This document shows, one piece after another, positions 46,247 through 57,616 of a stretch of 64,000 nucleotides of DNA. The notes under the pieces are model-generated. The model saw only the letters and a list, made by a program, of their open reading frames with translations. It did no database searches and had not been told where the DNA came from. Each line of letters begins with the position of its first letter. The stretch's first letter is position 1. Source of the DNA: Doris montereyensis (lineage: Eukaryota; Mollusca; Gastropoda; Nudibranchia; Dorididae); NCBI GenBank assembly GCA_037039925.1, contig JAXRKP010000429.1, positions 212,501 to 276,500 on the forward strand, read 5' to 3'. A program made the position numbers and the translations under genes.

Positions 46247-49200
46247 AATCAACAACAACAACAACAAAAGCCCAACTTGCCAGACCTGGGATTATGAGGT
46301 CCTGCGTTCAAATCATAGCAATGCTAGGCCCGACATTGTGTTCCGTGGGAAAGACTGTAAACATGCATTTTTCCAACTCACCCAGGTGCAAATGGGTACC
46401 AGCATCAGCTTAGGAGCAAAAATCTGCAACAGACTAACGTCTTGTCCATGAGGGGATTATTATCGCCTGTTCCACTTCACACTATGGAAACTGGGATAAG
46501 CCCCGGCTCTCTTGAAGGAACTTTACTATGAAGATTTAGCAAATGAAAAAGGAATAACTTTCATTTATCATCGAACACTTACAAAATGGCATCAATCCTG
46601 AAAAAGAAGAATTCTACCCCCCCCCTCTCCCCCACCCTAAACACTGTCAAAATTATGTGAACAAGAAAGGAATGGCTCTGTTTGATCCACAGAAGACAAA
46701 ACCCTTTTATTGACTGCCTACCTGTACTCCACTCTGTCCAAAATGGGATAAACGGCTCTAAAAAACTGCATGGCATCAACTCCATCAGCCGGTAAGTGGA
46801 TATTTTGATGAACTTTGGCATCGTTTCCCCCTGAGCTCGGGACAATGACTGGGTCTCTGGGGCTGTGCATGACTTGCAAGATGCCATGATAGATTTCAGC
46901 ACATTTTTCAAGGAATTCTGAAAGCGAAGAAAAAAGATTTTAAAAATATTCTTTGACATTTCAGAAAGATTTGAAACTAGGCTGGAATAGGAATGTTAAA
47001 AGGGATTTCATAAACCCTTTAACACCAGAACTGCTATGTTGTCTCCACATGTTCTAGGCTGTCCGTGCACCAAACCTGCTAGGTATGACCCCGGCTGGAC
47101 AGCGAGAACCTTATTCCTGTTCTTCTCATATTAGCTTGATAATTACGCCTATACATTTTTTTCTTCATTAAAGACTACATCATGTTTGAAGCTGATTTAC
47201 TCTCTTATTATCTACAAAATGATGCCCAAAATCATTTACCTACAGCAATTACGTTGATAAACTCACGCCACGCCAAACAGAGAGAGTCTATTTTTCTAAA
47301 GGGGTGAAAGAGATAGTTCAATGCCCAGTCTAACACATACTCGATAGTTCTTATAAAGAGATACAAAAACCACACAATGCAGGCTTTGTACTCTCAGCAA
47401 AATGGACAACGCCAAAGGCTCTTATCATTGCGTGACCTAACTTCTGGACAATTGTCAATTACTTTCGTAACAAGCTCCATCCACATGTAAGAAACAGTGA
47501 TTGAGACAAGATATCAGTGGCCAATCACATTGCACACCAACAGTCAGCCTAAACGGAGGGTGTGACCTCCAGTTTATAGAATTAAACCATGTTCAGTGTT
47601 GACCAATCAGGGGGAATCGTGCTGAGGGTTATATCAAATGTCAAATATGTCAAAATAATATATGTCCATCTCTTTCACACAGTAGAATGAAGTGGAGCGT
47701 GAAAAGTACAAAGGAAATTGAAACTTTCATCTGAGTTTAGCAACCAGTGACAAAGGGATTTTGATACCAAAAGCAGATCATTTCACATGTTCATAATGGC
47801 ATATGGTGTCTGAACAAGAGGAGTGGCAGCTATTTGAAGTGTGCAGACATTAGAAATTACAAAAATCTTTCTTCCCAATGGATAGAAATGGATTTTGGAG
47901 GAAGCTAACATTGAGAAGTAGGATGAAGATCTACATTGCATAAGAGGTGGGGACTGTTAGGAGGGGAGGATCACTGTTGAGCTGCAGGAAGGGAACTACA
48001 AAAATAAAGAATGATGGTCAGTCATGTCATAGTAATTACTGTAAATGTAAAAGAAAATTAGGGTGACGTTTTCAAGAGGATGGGATTCATTTTGCTGAGG
48101 AGGGGTGTTAGATCTGGGATGGAAAGCGTTGCTGCAGCTGAGAGGATATGCATTTATGAAAACAATAAAACAGAGGAGATGTTTGTTCAATCATGAGTTG
48201 TGTTACCTATGAACGACGGACTCGGTCACAGGATAAGTGAAAGGCTATTGCATATTTTCCGCAGTATTATTTGCGTTCCATCATTTCATTTAAATTTGAG
48301 GGTGAAAATGATTCATGTAAACAAAAGTAAAAGTCTTTGATCTAAACTCTACTACATAATATATGACACAGCCAGCCACATCTATATTGAATTGACTAGA
48401 GCACAGCTTGATTTCAAGCAGCTTTGTGGATTATTTACAAATATATATACATGTATGTAGATTTAAATTGACAAAAGGTGGTCATGCACGTTTAAAAAAG
48501 GTAAAGAAATACAGAAAACACTATGACCATATTTGCCAGACGTCAATTGGTGCAGTCTATGTAGTGCTACAAAAATTCTACGCCAATTAAGCAGTTCTAG
48601 GCTTTTTTCTTGTGCTGATTGTAATATTTGAAGACAAACTTTGGGTTTTTGTTCAATTTCAGCAAAGATGTTGACAATTTAATTCTTGGATTCGAAGAAA
48701 AATAATTTTACATCTTTTTCCTCTGCAGCAAATATCAGCTGTTGGGAGTCCCTACTTTTTAGGGTTTTATTTGCTGATCAATGAGATCCTAGTCTATCAT
48801 ATGGTGCAATCTTGGTGTTTGAGAGAGAGTTTAAAATGCGTGTAAAGTTCCTTCAAGGCCGTTACGACCCAGAGAGCCCGAGCTTATCCCGGTTTCAATA
48901 GCATGAAGCAGAACATGTGATAATAATCCCCTCCTGGCCAGGATTCTGGGCTGACAAAGACTTTTTATTCCAGTGCTTGTACCCATTTGTACCTGGGTAG
49001 AGTGGGGAAAAACATGTCAAGTGTCTTTCCCAAGGAACACAGCATCGGGACCTCATGATCCCCAGTCCGGCAGCCTAACCGCCACTTAAAATGTATGTAC
49101 AGCCCTTTAACTGCTTACATAAAAGATAAGCAATGATTGCTTATGGGCACAATAAATTAGATAGTAAGAAAGAATACGAGGAGCTTGTTATAATTATTAA

Positions 49201-52200
49201 TACAGCCAACAAACCACTCATATTTTTTTTTTATCAGCATCTGCGGCATTAAAACTTTGCTAATCAATAGATTAGTGAAGTTATAGACATAAGAATAAAC
49301 ATGCAGGCATACAAAACTATTGAAGTGAATGTGACAGATCAAAATTAGTCTGTTAGTAAGTCAAGAGCTGTAATATCAAGTATTTGGATGATGTATATGA
49401 AAATATATAGCATCCTTATTTGTATATACATAATGCAAGTAATTTGTGCAATTGTGTGTAAGTGTAAGTGTGAGTGTGTTTGTATGTGTATATGTTTTAT
49501 GTATATGCACCACAATGTAGATCCAAGTTATAGGTGGTAAACAGGGTGGGAAGGAGTTTTGGGGAATGATATTGGGTTTTTTCGTACAATAACCATTGAA
49601 ACAACTAAAGTCATTTATGGTCTACACACCATGTGTCGCAAAAACCATATCAATTATCCTATTGATGTACTGTCATCAAGACCCACATAAGGATTATAAT
49701 GTGTTACAAATCCCTACAATACCTTCATAATAAAACTGCACTTGGAAGGCATAAATGAAGTCAGAAAAAGAAATGAGACAGTCCAGAGCATCGTCTATTA
49801 AAACAATCCTGCAAAAATACAAAATGAAACAGAATTTATGAACATCAATCAATTTGATCAACTTCACACTGACACCATTAGTCTGAAGCATCTATAACAG
49901 TAATTTCATGTATGAACTAAACATGAATCAAGTAAAAGAATGGCAGAAATAAATTACGAAAGATTATTTCGGACATCTAAACCCATACACCGGAACGTAG
50001 AATGGCAACTGATAAAGAAAGAAAGAAAGAAATTACATTCAGAAGTTTCTACATTCATCCCATTTCTTTCCTTTCATTTTTTCAGTCTTTCTTTTCTTTT
50101 TGTTGTTGTCTTTTCTCTATCCCTCTCCCAATCTTTTGTATTAGTTCTACATTCTTTCCCCTACACTCTCTTGGTTGATTCATATGTTAATTCATCTTCC
50201 TTTCAATTTATCTGACAACTTTCCCTGCTTTCAGTTTACACTTTTACTTTTCTTCTTTGCAGTTTTCCTTTTATGATAGAAACATTTTTCTTTTTTTTTA
50301 TTGGTGAAGGATAAACCCGAAAAAAATCTGCCCTCGTATTTATTTTTCTGAAGTAAATTACTCACTTCTTGTGATGCAATCCATATCAAAATTATTTCTG
50401 TCTATGGTATAAGATGATACAAACTAAGAAGGTTTGGTCTGATTCCTATTTGACACTCATCATGATCTAAACTTACTCTTCCATAATTCAAATCTGAAAT
50501 TATGTCTTGATATTTGAAATTTTGCAAGTACATAGAATTTTCCGTATGGTAATAAATAAACTTTAGAAGCGAAGTCCTTTGTCACAACATGGTGAAATGA
50601 AAGTGTAAAGCATGTAAAAATAAAGGTTATTGGAAAAATCCATCAAGGCCAGTAAATCCATCAAGGTTATTAATGAAACTCTTCAAAATAATTCATTACA
50701 TCCATAAAGAGTATCGATGAAATCCATAAAAAATATTGATTTTAGCCATCAGGATTATTGAATGAATACATCAAGATTATTGATTTAGACTATTAAGGTT
50801 ATTCTACATCACCATTTGATTTTACATTTAAAATTAAAACGCATACAAATAGATGAAGACATTTTAAAATAAAACAACAAAGCAAACATAATTAAAGATA
50901 TTTAGACAAACCTGGCCGTCTTCTGCACAAGTTGGAATGGAAAATCAGGACAGAGCAAACCCAGCAGAGAGTGATATTCTTGAATACTCAACAAGTCTGT
51001 GAAGAAAAGTAAAACAATTTACGTATGTTGATGTTCCATTTTGTATTTTCACAGATGCATAAATTGCTGAGAGTAATTTCACTTATGTGGCAGAACATTG
51101 TATTAAATTAAGTCTTTTGTTATTTACAGTCAACTGACCTATGAGCAAAAATCTCTTGAAGCAATTGATCTTCAGTGAACAATCCCTCATACTTTAATAC
51201 ATTTATCAGAATAAGCTCATCGGTCGCTAAATTGGCCCATTGCTTCACAATAACAAAGACAAAAAACAGGATAAGCTACAGCTTTATGGGCTTCCAGTCT
51301 CGAAATGAATTTCTTATATGATGATGATAATAATAACGATGACTGAAACATGTTGCTGTTGCTGTAGATGGTAATGATGATGAAGATGACAATCATAATT
51401 ACCTCCTTTTTTTCCAATTTGTCTGAAACATTTCCAGAAAAGCACAACAAAAGATGCTCTATTGTGGGGAGTACTCTTGATGTAGCTGATTTCCCTAAAC
51501 ATTGTGTGGTTGCCATCTCTGAGACTGCAGAAGCTGGTGAAAAATCAAGATGTTGTTTCTTTCCCTTTCTTACAATTTCTCCAATAGAACAGAATAGATT
51601 TGTTCTATGTGGCTTTCATTTTTCATAATAGGAATTACTGTCTTTATGAAATATTTGACATCTCACATTAATATTAGCAAACTTTTATTGGGAGTTTTTT
51701 CTCTTGATGATTTAGCAATAAAATGTAATTTACAGGAAAATGCATTCTAAGTCTAAGCTCATAACATTACGATTGAAACTTCTACAGTAAACCAAGTGAC
51801 CCAATTTTCAAAATCTATCTCCTGATTTAGTTATGATTAAAATCACTCAAAACCTATGCAAATCGTTTTTTCCATTCAATATCTAAAGAGCGACGTCAGG
51901 AGTTTTAGATATTTTGGATCCTTTGCTTCCGATGAATCAAAAAAAAATTATATATTTTCTCAAAAAGTTTACAAGATATAAAAAAAAAGCGGCCTCATTC
52001 TATTAACATTAACAAGAGGAACCTGTGTGCCAAATATAATACAAATCGGTCTGTAAATGATGGAGGAGATAGAATTTTAGCATGAAAAAACTACATTTCG
52101 AGAAAATGCAAGTAAAAAAATCTTTAAAAATAACATAAAGCAAATGCTTCAGACGGGTTGCCCTTCTTGTAGCAGCTCCCTTACTCTTTCGACAATCTTT

Positions 52201-54207
52201 GGCATTGTTACTTATGTAAAGAGGATTGTAAATCTAGGTTTAGATGTGCATTGCTGTGAAAGCAGATGTCAAAATGACTAGTTTTCTTTTCTTCTCTCTC
52301 TTTTCGTATACTTGTGCGTGTGTTTACATGCAACGCGTGCCTTCCAGCTCTTACGTCACTCAGCGCTGGGCCAAATCGGCATGTGTTGTTGGCGAAAGCC
52401 AAGCAAAACAACTGGTGTTGCCACATTGGCGACAGGCGGGCGACAGGCGCCACTTGAGTGCCATCTTCTAAGTCAGTGTTAGCGTAATTTACGTAAATAT
52501 TTTGATTGTCTTTACGTATCCTCGCCTACAAAATATTTTGTAACAAAAAAATGTATACGTCAAGTGGACATTTTTCTGCAATAAACTTGTAGATAAAGAT
52601 TGTTCTACCTGAACATACAAAGAATAGAAAGTCAACATTTTGTCCCAAACTCACCAATCCAGTTGCGCCCCCCCCCCCCCCCCAAAGTAATCCTAAGTAA
52701 AATGTTACTTGTCGCTTTCTTTATATGCAACAGTTTAAAAATTAGTTTAATTTAAACATTCTTGGAATTGATCAGTGAAAGACCGAAAGATTGTTAAGAT
52801 TCAGCATGCCTAAACACGGAAAACTACACTACGCAGTCATCTCATTAGCTAGGAGTAAATTCAAATTATATCTTAAGTAAACTCACTATTCACATAAAAA
52901 CTTTGCTGGAACAACTTTCGGATTTTCGTCTCTGTGTTCAAGCAACTGTGTGATACTGTCTTCCAGATAAATTAAAATCTTGTGCTTTGCTAGAGACACA
53001 TGAAATTTAGACAGAATGTAGATTTAGGTTTGTTAATAAAAAAAATACAATAATGAAGAAAAGTCACACGTTTAATGACAAACAACTAAAGACATTGTAA
53101 AAGTAGATTATGAAAACATCTTGTGTAACAGAGATTAAAATACATAAATATAAAAGTATTCAAGGACATGAAAATTGTTGTCATTCTATGGATGTAAATA
53201 AACTACAACAAAGTGTTGATTAATTATAAGAGTGAACAGCATGCATAACAATTTGTCATTTAAAGCTATTTATTTAATACTATACTTCTTACATTGGTTT
53301 AGCAATCATTGCTTAAAAGAATGCCAGAGATCAAAGATATAAGCGTTTTCATTTGCGTATATCAAATGTATTCCTATCAATACTTATAGTATTGTAATAC
53401 ACTATAATCTCCCAACTTTGCATTGACACTTCTCAGGGACAAAGTTCATGATATATGTCTTGACTCAACGAGGAAGGAGTTGGCACAAATATGAGCCCTG
53501 TCTTAATTTATTGAAAGAGGCTACAATTTCAATCATCGCTGCTATGCGTTTCTTACAAATGACGTGGTATTCTTACATCCAATGAAACTAAACAGACAGA
53601 ATAAGGTCTTGTGAAAAAAAAAATTCTAATATTCAATGCATTCTTTTCAGCAATGTTCTATAAACAGTGAGCATTGCAATACTGAATTTATAAATATATA
53701 TGTCTTGACTCAACGAGGAAGGAGTTGGCACAAATATGAGCCCTGTCTTAATTTATTGAAAGAGGCTACAATTTCAATCATCGCTGCTATGCGTTTCTTA
53801 CAAATGACGTGGTATTCTTACATCCAATGAAACTAAACAGACAGAATAAGGTCTTGTGAAAAAAAATTCTAATATTCAATGCATTCTTTTCAGCAATGTT
53901 CTATAAACAGTGAGCATTGCAATACTGAATTTATAAATATAGCAGAATCTCACTAATACACAAGAATTAATGACATCTAGATTACAAGAAGGCTTTCACT
54001 AATACACAAGAATTAATCTCTAGATTCCTCTTTCTTTCCCTCACATAAAAACACTCACTTACACCAAATAAATGTATGTACACACACTTAATTTCTCTCT
54101 TTTTGGGCTCATGTGCTGCCTGGAGAGATATTTCCATGCCAAATAAAAAGCTCACCTAAATACTTGTCAGCCGACATTGAAAAGTTGTCATCACTCATAA
54201 TCGACAT
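32168..54207 (-). CDS. CSTPP1: CSTPP1-like centriolar satellite / tubulin polyglutamylase regulator (complete, nine coding exons)
   Basis: Nine exons join in phase to 999 bases (332 residues), matching the roughly 331 residues I recall for vertebrate CSTPP1 (C11orf49). Diagnostic blocks are STPHNRASF, FWKCFRQIGKKGDLL, LLCPDFPFQL, ARIVLIDDALDCLISFSDF, FQVQFYYEEFL, VIVPSS, NVQRISFYEFLMSIAK, and an acidic Ser/Glu-rich tail. The vertebrate protein sits at centriolar satellites and regulates the tubulin polyglutamylase complex, and so microtubule glutamylation and ciliogenesis; the same role here is inferred. Exons in transcript order are 54207-54156, 52989-52887, 51524-51403, 50996-50912, 49808-49723, 46917-46722, 46205-46096, 45213-45159 and 32357-32168. 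All introns are GT-AG, with no frame breaks. The start ATG at 54207 is chosen because MSADKYLAKHK aligns with the N-terminus; the reading frame stays open a little upstream, so an earlier start is possible. Confidence 0.92.
32709..33190 (+). repeat. cluster of three family A copies
   Basis: Units at 32709-32814 (tail AAACAAACAAACAAACC), 32835-32950 and 33073-33190, with a head fragment at about 32965. All are plus strand, antisense to CSTPP1. Confidence 0.8.
34708..34996 (-). repeat. full-length tRNA-derived SINE, family C
   Basis: Read on the minus strand: head GACTCGGTAGTCCAGAGGCA (A-box-like), GTGGGTTCGAACCCCG (perfect B-box core GGTTCGAACC), core GGTGGATCAACACCTAGTCC, and tail GATGTGAGTAAATCAAATC. 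The best copy in the window for defining the family. Confidence 0.9.
35530..35677 (-). repeat. family A copy, minus strand
   Basis: Reverse complement has GCGGTTGGCGGGTGCTCCTG head, TGTTTCCTCTTAATTCACCC core and an AAACAAACAAAC tail. Complete. Confidence 0.9.
39873..40083. repeat. (CT)n-(CTAC)n-(CTAT)n compound microsatellite
   Basis: CT to about 39974, CTAC to 40000, CTAT to 40083. Confidence 0.97.
42330..42610. repeat. degenerate minisatellite (about 30-45 bp units)
   Basis: Repeated phrases such as GTCAACTCTTACAC, TATAGTCA, CACATTAGTT and TTAGTTTGTC. A short related stretch lies at 43528-43585 (GTTTGTCAACTCTTATACC). Confidence 0.8.
44265..44389. repeat. three-unit minisatellite, about 41 bp
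   Basis: Units begin GAAGCGTACACGTTATAGTG (44265), GAAGCGTACGCATTATAGTG (44307) and GAAGTGTATGCGTTATAGTG (44347), each ending in CCCAAGGCCAA-like sequence. Confidence 0.92.
45159..45213 (-). CDS. CSTPP1: CSTPP1 exon 8
   Basis: GRLPPKSELLEGADIELT plus two bases (TC) of a Ser codon. Acceptor ctgcag, donor gtaagt. Followed by the 12.8-kb last intron. Confidence 0.88.
46096..46205 (-). CDS. CSTPP1: CSTPP1 exon 7
   Basis: STPRLSSLKEILYNVQRISF then YEFLMSIAKSESINFHI. Acceptor ttccag immediately follows a 24-base T run on this strand; donor gtgagt. Confidence 0.92.
46213..46236. repeat. poly(A) run
   Basis: 24 A on the plus strand, read as a T run immediately before the CSTPP1 exon 7 acceptor. 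Confidence 0.95.
46275..46530 (+). repeat. SINE family D copy
   Basis: Head ATGAGGTCCTGCGTTCAAAT, core CACCCAGGTGCAAATGGGTA, end CTCTTGAAGGAACTTTAC. tRNA-derived head with a conserved core shared with 48845, 62490 and 63590. Confidence 0.8.
46722..46917 (-). CDS. CSTPP1: CSTPP1 exon 6
   Basis: EFLEKCAEIYHGILQVMHSP, VIVPSSGGNDAKVHQ and AMQFFRAVYPILDRVEY. Acceptor tttcag, donor gtaggc. The middle part is variable, as in vertebrates. Confidence 0.92.
46918..49722 (-). other. CSTPP1: CSTPP1 intron 5
   Basis: 2.8-kb intron. Contains one SINE D copy; otherwise nothing recognised. Two CCAAT motifs near 47520 and 47602 have no gene attached. Confidence 0.75.
48845..49085 (-). repeat. SINE family D copy, minus strand
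   Basis: Contains GTACCCATTTGTACCTGGGT, CTTTCCCAAGGAACACAGCA and GACCTCATGATCCCCAGTCC, the reverse of the copy at 46275. Confidence 0.85.
49723..49808 (-). CDS. CSTPP1: CSTPP1 exon 5
   Basis: RIVLIDDALDCLISFSDFIY then AFQVQFYYE. Acceptor tttgcag, donor gtattg. The best-conserved stretch of the protein. Confidence 0.94.
50624..50815. repeat. degenerate tandem repeat, about 35-40 bp
   Basis: Variants of ATCCATCAAGGTTATTAATG follow one another five or six times. In a CSTPP1 intron. Confidence 0.75.
50912..50996 (-). CDS. CSTPP1: CSTPP1 exon 4
   Basis: DLLSIQEYHSLLGLLCPDFP then FQLVQKTA. Acceptor ttcacag, donor gtttgt. LCPDFP is highly characteristic of the family. Confidence 0.93.
51403..51524 (-). 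CDS. CSTPP1: CSTPP1 exon 3
   Basis: LRDGNHTMFREISYIKSTPH then NRASFVVLFWKCFRQIGKKG. Acceptor tctgcag, donor gtaatt. The phase joins both neighbours. Confidence 0.93.
51525..52886 (-). other. CSTPP1: CSTPP1 intron 2
   Basis: 1.36 kb, GT-AG. A locally GC-richer patch lies at 52310-52460, and a 16-base C run at 52669. No exon or repeat family recognised. Confidence 0.7.
52887..52989 (-). CDS. CSTPP1: CSTPP1 exon 2
   Basis: AKHKILIYLEDSITQLLEHR then DENPKVVPAKFLCEY. Acceptor tctctag, donor gtgagt. Aligns with the LTYMEDAVCQLLENRED block of vertebrate CSTPP1. Confidence 0.9.
53457..53941 (+). repeat. near-identical tandem duplication, 244-bp unit
   Basis: TGTCTTGACTCAACGAGGAA begins at 53457 and 53701; the copies differ mainly by two A in one homopolymer. 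In a CSTPP1 intron. Confidence 0.95.
54156..54207 (-). CDS. CSTPP1: CSTPP1 exon 1 (start)
   Basis: MSIMSDDNFSMSADKYL plus one base of the next codon; donor gtgagc. A second in-frame Met lies three codons in. A sequence like a 3' splice site lies just upstream on this strand, so a separate 5' UTR exon is likely. Confidence 0.8.
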
Positions 54208-54309
54208 GACTGAAACTTGGCTTGCTAAGGAGTATCTGCTGTACGAAAATATAGAATTTCTATTCTTATTTTAACTTGAAAGTAAACACTGTGTATATAT
54301 ATCAATACA

Positions 54310-54632
54310 TATAATATAAATGGTAGAGCTCTATAGGGATAAAGATGAGACACACACAAGGGTACAAACAGAAAAAGATCATGTGCACCACTCAAGATAG
54401 GACCAATGATCTTACCAAAGCACCCGTCATCTCACCATGAAGCAAAAGTGAACTGCCAACCCTGATTGGTATAACGAAAATAGTTAGCATGGAAAAGTTA
54501 GCATGACTCATAGAGTGCTTTGCCTTCATAGCAAGATGAGGGCCAATGTGGAGGTCGTTGTATTTTATCCAGTCTCATGCCAATGAAAACTCTTTAGTCC
54601 CGATATGGCTCTAACATTTATATTGTGTTTAT
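54310..54632. mobile_element. foldback element, family B, diverged inverted dimer
   Basis: Left arm AGAGCTCTATAGGGATAAAG; right arm AGTCCCGATATGGCTCTAAC; inner pair ATCTCACCATGAAGC / GCAAGATGAGGG. Older and less well paired than the copies at 22089 and 31361. Confidence 0.7.
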
Positions 54633-55691
54633 TGTTCCGGAGACAAGATGCCAAATGGATGAATCAATCTGGAATCTGTGGACTTAGGTTAGTCTCAATT
54701 GGACCACCTGTCATTTAACATTCTGTTTACATCACTTTGCGCTTATTCTGAAACAAGAATTGATCCAGTTCCTTGTTGTTACTTACTATCTTGGCCATCT
54801 TCCGCACCTTGATCAGATCACAATTTTTTTTCTCTTGGTTATCGAAGTCAAATTGACCTAAGTACATGTACCATATGTTATAGTTAGCCTAAGCTAAGTC
54901 CCACAGCTTGCTAAAGTTAGTGATACTTATTTTCAGAAAACTATTTCTAAAAAATGACACAATTAGTTTGTACATTGAGTCAGAGATTAAGCATAGTGTG
55001 GGGTCACTTCTTAGCTGTTTAGGGTGGGTAATCAAGTTTAGGACTGGAATTCTGGTCATTGTGTCTCATATCAAAATGTATAACCATCTAGGAAAGGCAT
55101 CTTGATCCATCCTTGCTTCCCAACATATGTCGGGCATTGTACTGAGAGGTTTGTAGCAAACGGGCATAGCGCTTAATGGACTGCTGTAGCAAACCGGCAT
55201 TAACAGGTCATAGCCTTACCAGGGTTAATAAATTTGATTCTTACATAAATGCTTGTGCTGCAGGTGGAGTGCACAATGTAGAAGAACATTCTTAATTGAA
55301 TTTAGAACCTATGTGATGGATCTCTTTCTATCTATTCTTTTGTCCGTCATTGTCAAGTTGAACTTTCTTCCCCTGTTGAAACAGTTGGGTTTTTCATATT
55401 ATATCTAATATTGTACTTATTCAAAAGCACATCAAAACGGAACTTCTAAAGTCTTAAAACATCCATAGAGGATTGATACACATACATCTATGCCTAGTCG
55501 TGTAAGGCCAAATGGGATAATTGCACTTAAGCACTGCCAAGATATCACCTCGAATATGATTACAAACCCAGTTTATGCTCGATACTGGGCATGGTCCCAA
55601 TAGCCCTCTTTCACTCTCTCATGCTCCTTGATCACTAGAGTGCCGCGCAGCGTGTTATGAAGGGCCTCTGACTCTCACATGTGTGTTCTCC

Positions 55692-55799
55692 AGTCGTCGC
55701 CTTATTATTACTCCCACTTTATCACCGCTGACCATAGTAAATAAAGTTGAAAATACATTGCAGCGGTGCGAAAGTGGGAGTAATAATAGGGCGACGACT
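55692..55799. repeat. long hairpin 1 (39-bp arms, 30-base loop)
   Basis: The left arm 55692-55730 and right arm 55761-55799 pair at 36 of 39 positions. Core TATTATTACTCCCACTTT. Loop begins ACCATAGTA. Could be a MITE or a precursor-like hairpin. Confidence 0.9.
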
Positions 55800-55821
55800 T
55801 GGACCAGGCAAGCAGGGCTTC

Positions 55822-55928
55822 AAGTCGTCTTCCTATTATTACTCCCACTTTAGCACCACTGACCATAGTACAACAGTGGGAAATACACGGCAGCAGTGCT
55901 AAAGCGGGAGTAATAATAGAGACGACTT
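55822..55928. repeat. long hairpin 2, tandem copy of hairpin 1
   Basis: Arms 55822-55861 and 55891-55928; same core and loop start (ACCATAGTA), 130 bases downstream of hairpin 1. The arms have small indels relative to each other. Confidence 0.9.
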
Positions 55929-57278
55929 ACTTGGAAACACAAGAGCGGGGCAAGACCCCTCCTCTCCAATTTTGAAGAAGGCAGACACATGTAGTATAGA
56001 TAGATATATTCAAATATTGACATGGGAATACAGTTTCTTTTAATGCAGAACACCCCCCCCCCCCAGGACAAGCTATGGAAATCTAATAAGAAAAATGTAC
56101 CTATCAAATCTCATTTCCGGAGTTAGGCTGAGAGGAGATGGGACCACAGAACAGAGATGTAGGGTAGGCCTCACAGAGTGGCGGGAGTGAGGAGAGAGAG
56201 CACCGCCAAGAGTCCAACGGTAATTTTTGTCAGTGATTTTTTTTTCAGACTCGGTCATGGAGGCTTGTGATCAGTGAGAAGTGAGAGGAGAGGGAATCAG
56301 TATCATGGTAGGCAAGCCTACATCGCGGTCAGTTGGCCTGAGTCTGCAAAAGAGACTGAGAGCGTGATTGCAGTATTTTTTCAGTGAGTCAGGTCGGCGA
56401 CACAGTGCGAACAGTATTGTTTAACTACTTACAAGTTCGATACTGCCTGGCAAGGCTAAATGCGATTATGACCAAATGAGTAATTATTAATAATAATTAT
56501 TCATCGGTCAGAAAAGACAGAATGATAAATGATAATAAGTCAGTGAGGCCAAGCAATTCTCAACCTCGCAAAGGAATGGGAAAATGACATAGACTTTAGA
56601 CACAGATCTATAACGTCTTATACCCACACAAAAAAAAGAAGAGTTGAGCTACCAATCTCAATCACTCTTGATTAAATCATCTTGATTCTTGTTATGATAT
56701 TAGAAGTTCTGATTTAGAGTATTTTTCACGGATTTCTTTTTTCGCAAGCAGCCATGTTGTTTATTGTTGTCATGCATCAATGCTATATAAATTTGTTTTC
56801 GTATCAATTTCAATAGAAAAGAGCTGTGCATTTCTTTCAGTTCCAATATCACAAGCAAAAAGATGTCAATCCTGATATATTGGAAAATATTGATGGGTGA
56901 AACTGCTCTCAAACTCAATATGATATTTTTTCGAAAAAGAATTTAGCACCAATACTATAAGTCGATACACCATTTCGTCTGCAAGGGACAAGGAGACTCG
57001 AATACTTTATGTTATTTCAAAACAAACCCACAAATGCCAAGAACTGACACGAGGAATGATTTGAGAGTGACCTCCTTATTCAATATGGACCCCGCCTCCA
57101 ACCCTCAAGCGATATCATGAATGCGTCTAACATAGATTTTAATAAAAACGATTTTAAGAATTTCTAAAGGTAGGCTTGTATATGCTGATTGTTTCCTGTG
57201 TGAGTCATTGTCTTGTTGAGATTAAGTCTTTATTTGTGTAAAAAAAGCTTGTCTTAGTCCAGAGATACCCAGACAATA

Positions 57279-57307
57279 CTAGATCTAGATCTAGATCTAG
57301 ATCTAGA
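57279..57307. repeat. (AGATCT)n hexamer repeat
   Basis: Four to five tandem TAGATC units, self-complementary. Confidence 0.9.
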
Positions 57308-57616
57308 GTTACTTTAGTTTGTCTACCTCTGGGTGTTACTGTTAGTATTATTATTAGAGCTACTGTAAGTTAGCATATTTTATGTAGTCTTGTCAGTCGT
57401 GGGTGAGTGGCATTGGCAATGATGGCAGTGTTTTTCTTCCGTAATGTGATCCCTTATTAAAGACACATTCATTGCTCCTTGAACTTGAGCTGGAATTTTT
57501 TCAGAATGTGTCCAAATACTAGTCTAGTAGGCCAGTGCTATTCACAAGCATAACGGATAGATTTTGTAGCACTTTACCACTATCCATCATTAATTTTAAC
57601 CCAAGAAAAGCACCGA

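Noticed and set aside
47520..47620. Two CCAAT boxes resembling a promoter
   Set aside because: They lie deep in a CSTPP1 intron with no exon or start nearby; chance occurrence is likely.
56073..56258. Minus-strand reading frame starting MTESEKKITDK upstream of CSTPP1
   Set aside because: Ends in unrelated sequence, and no phase-compatible link to the CSTPP1 start exon could be shown; may be 5' UTR.
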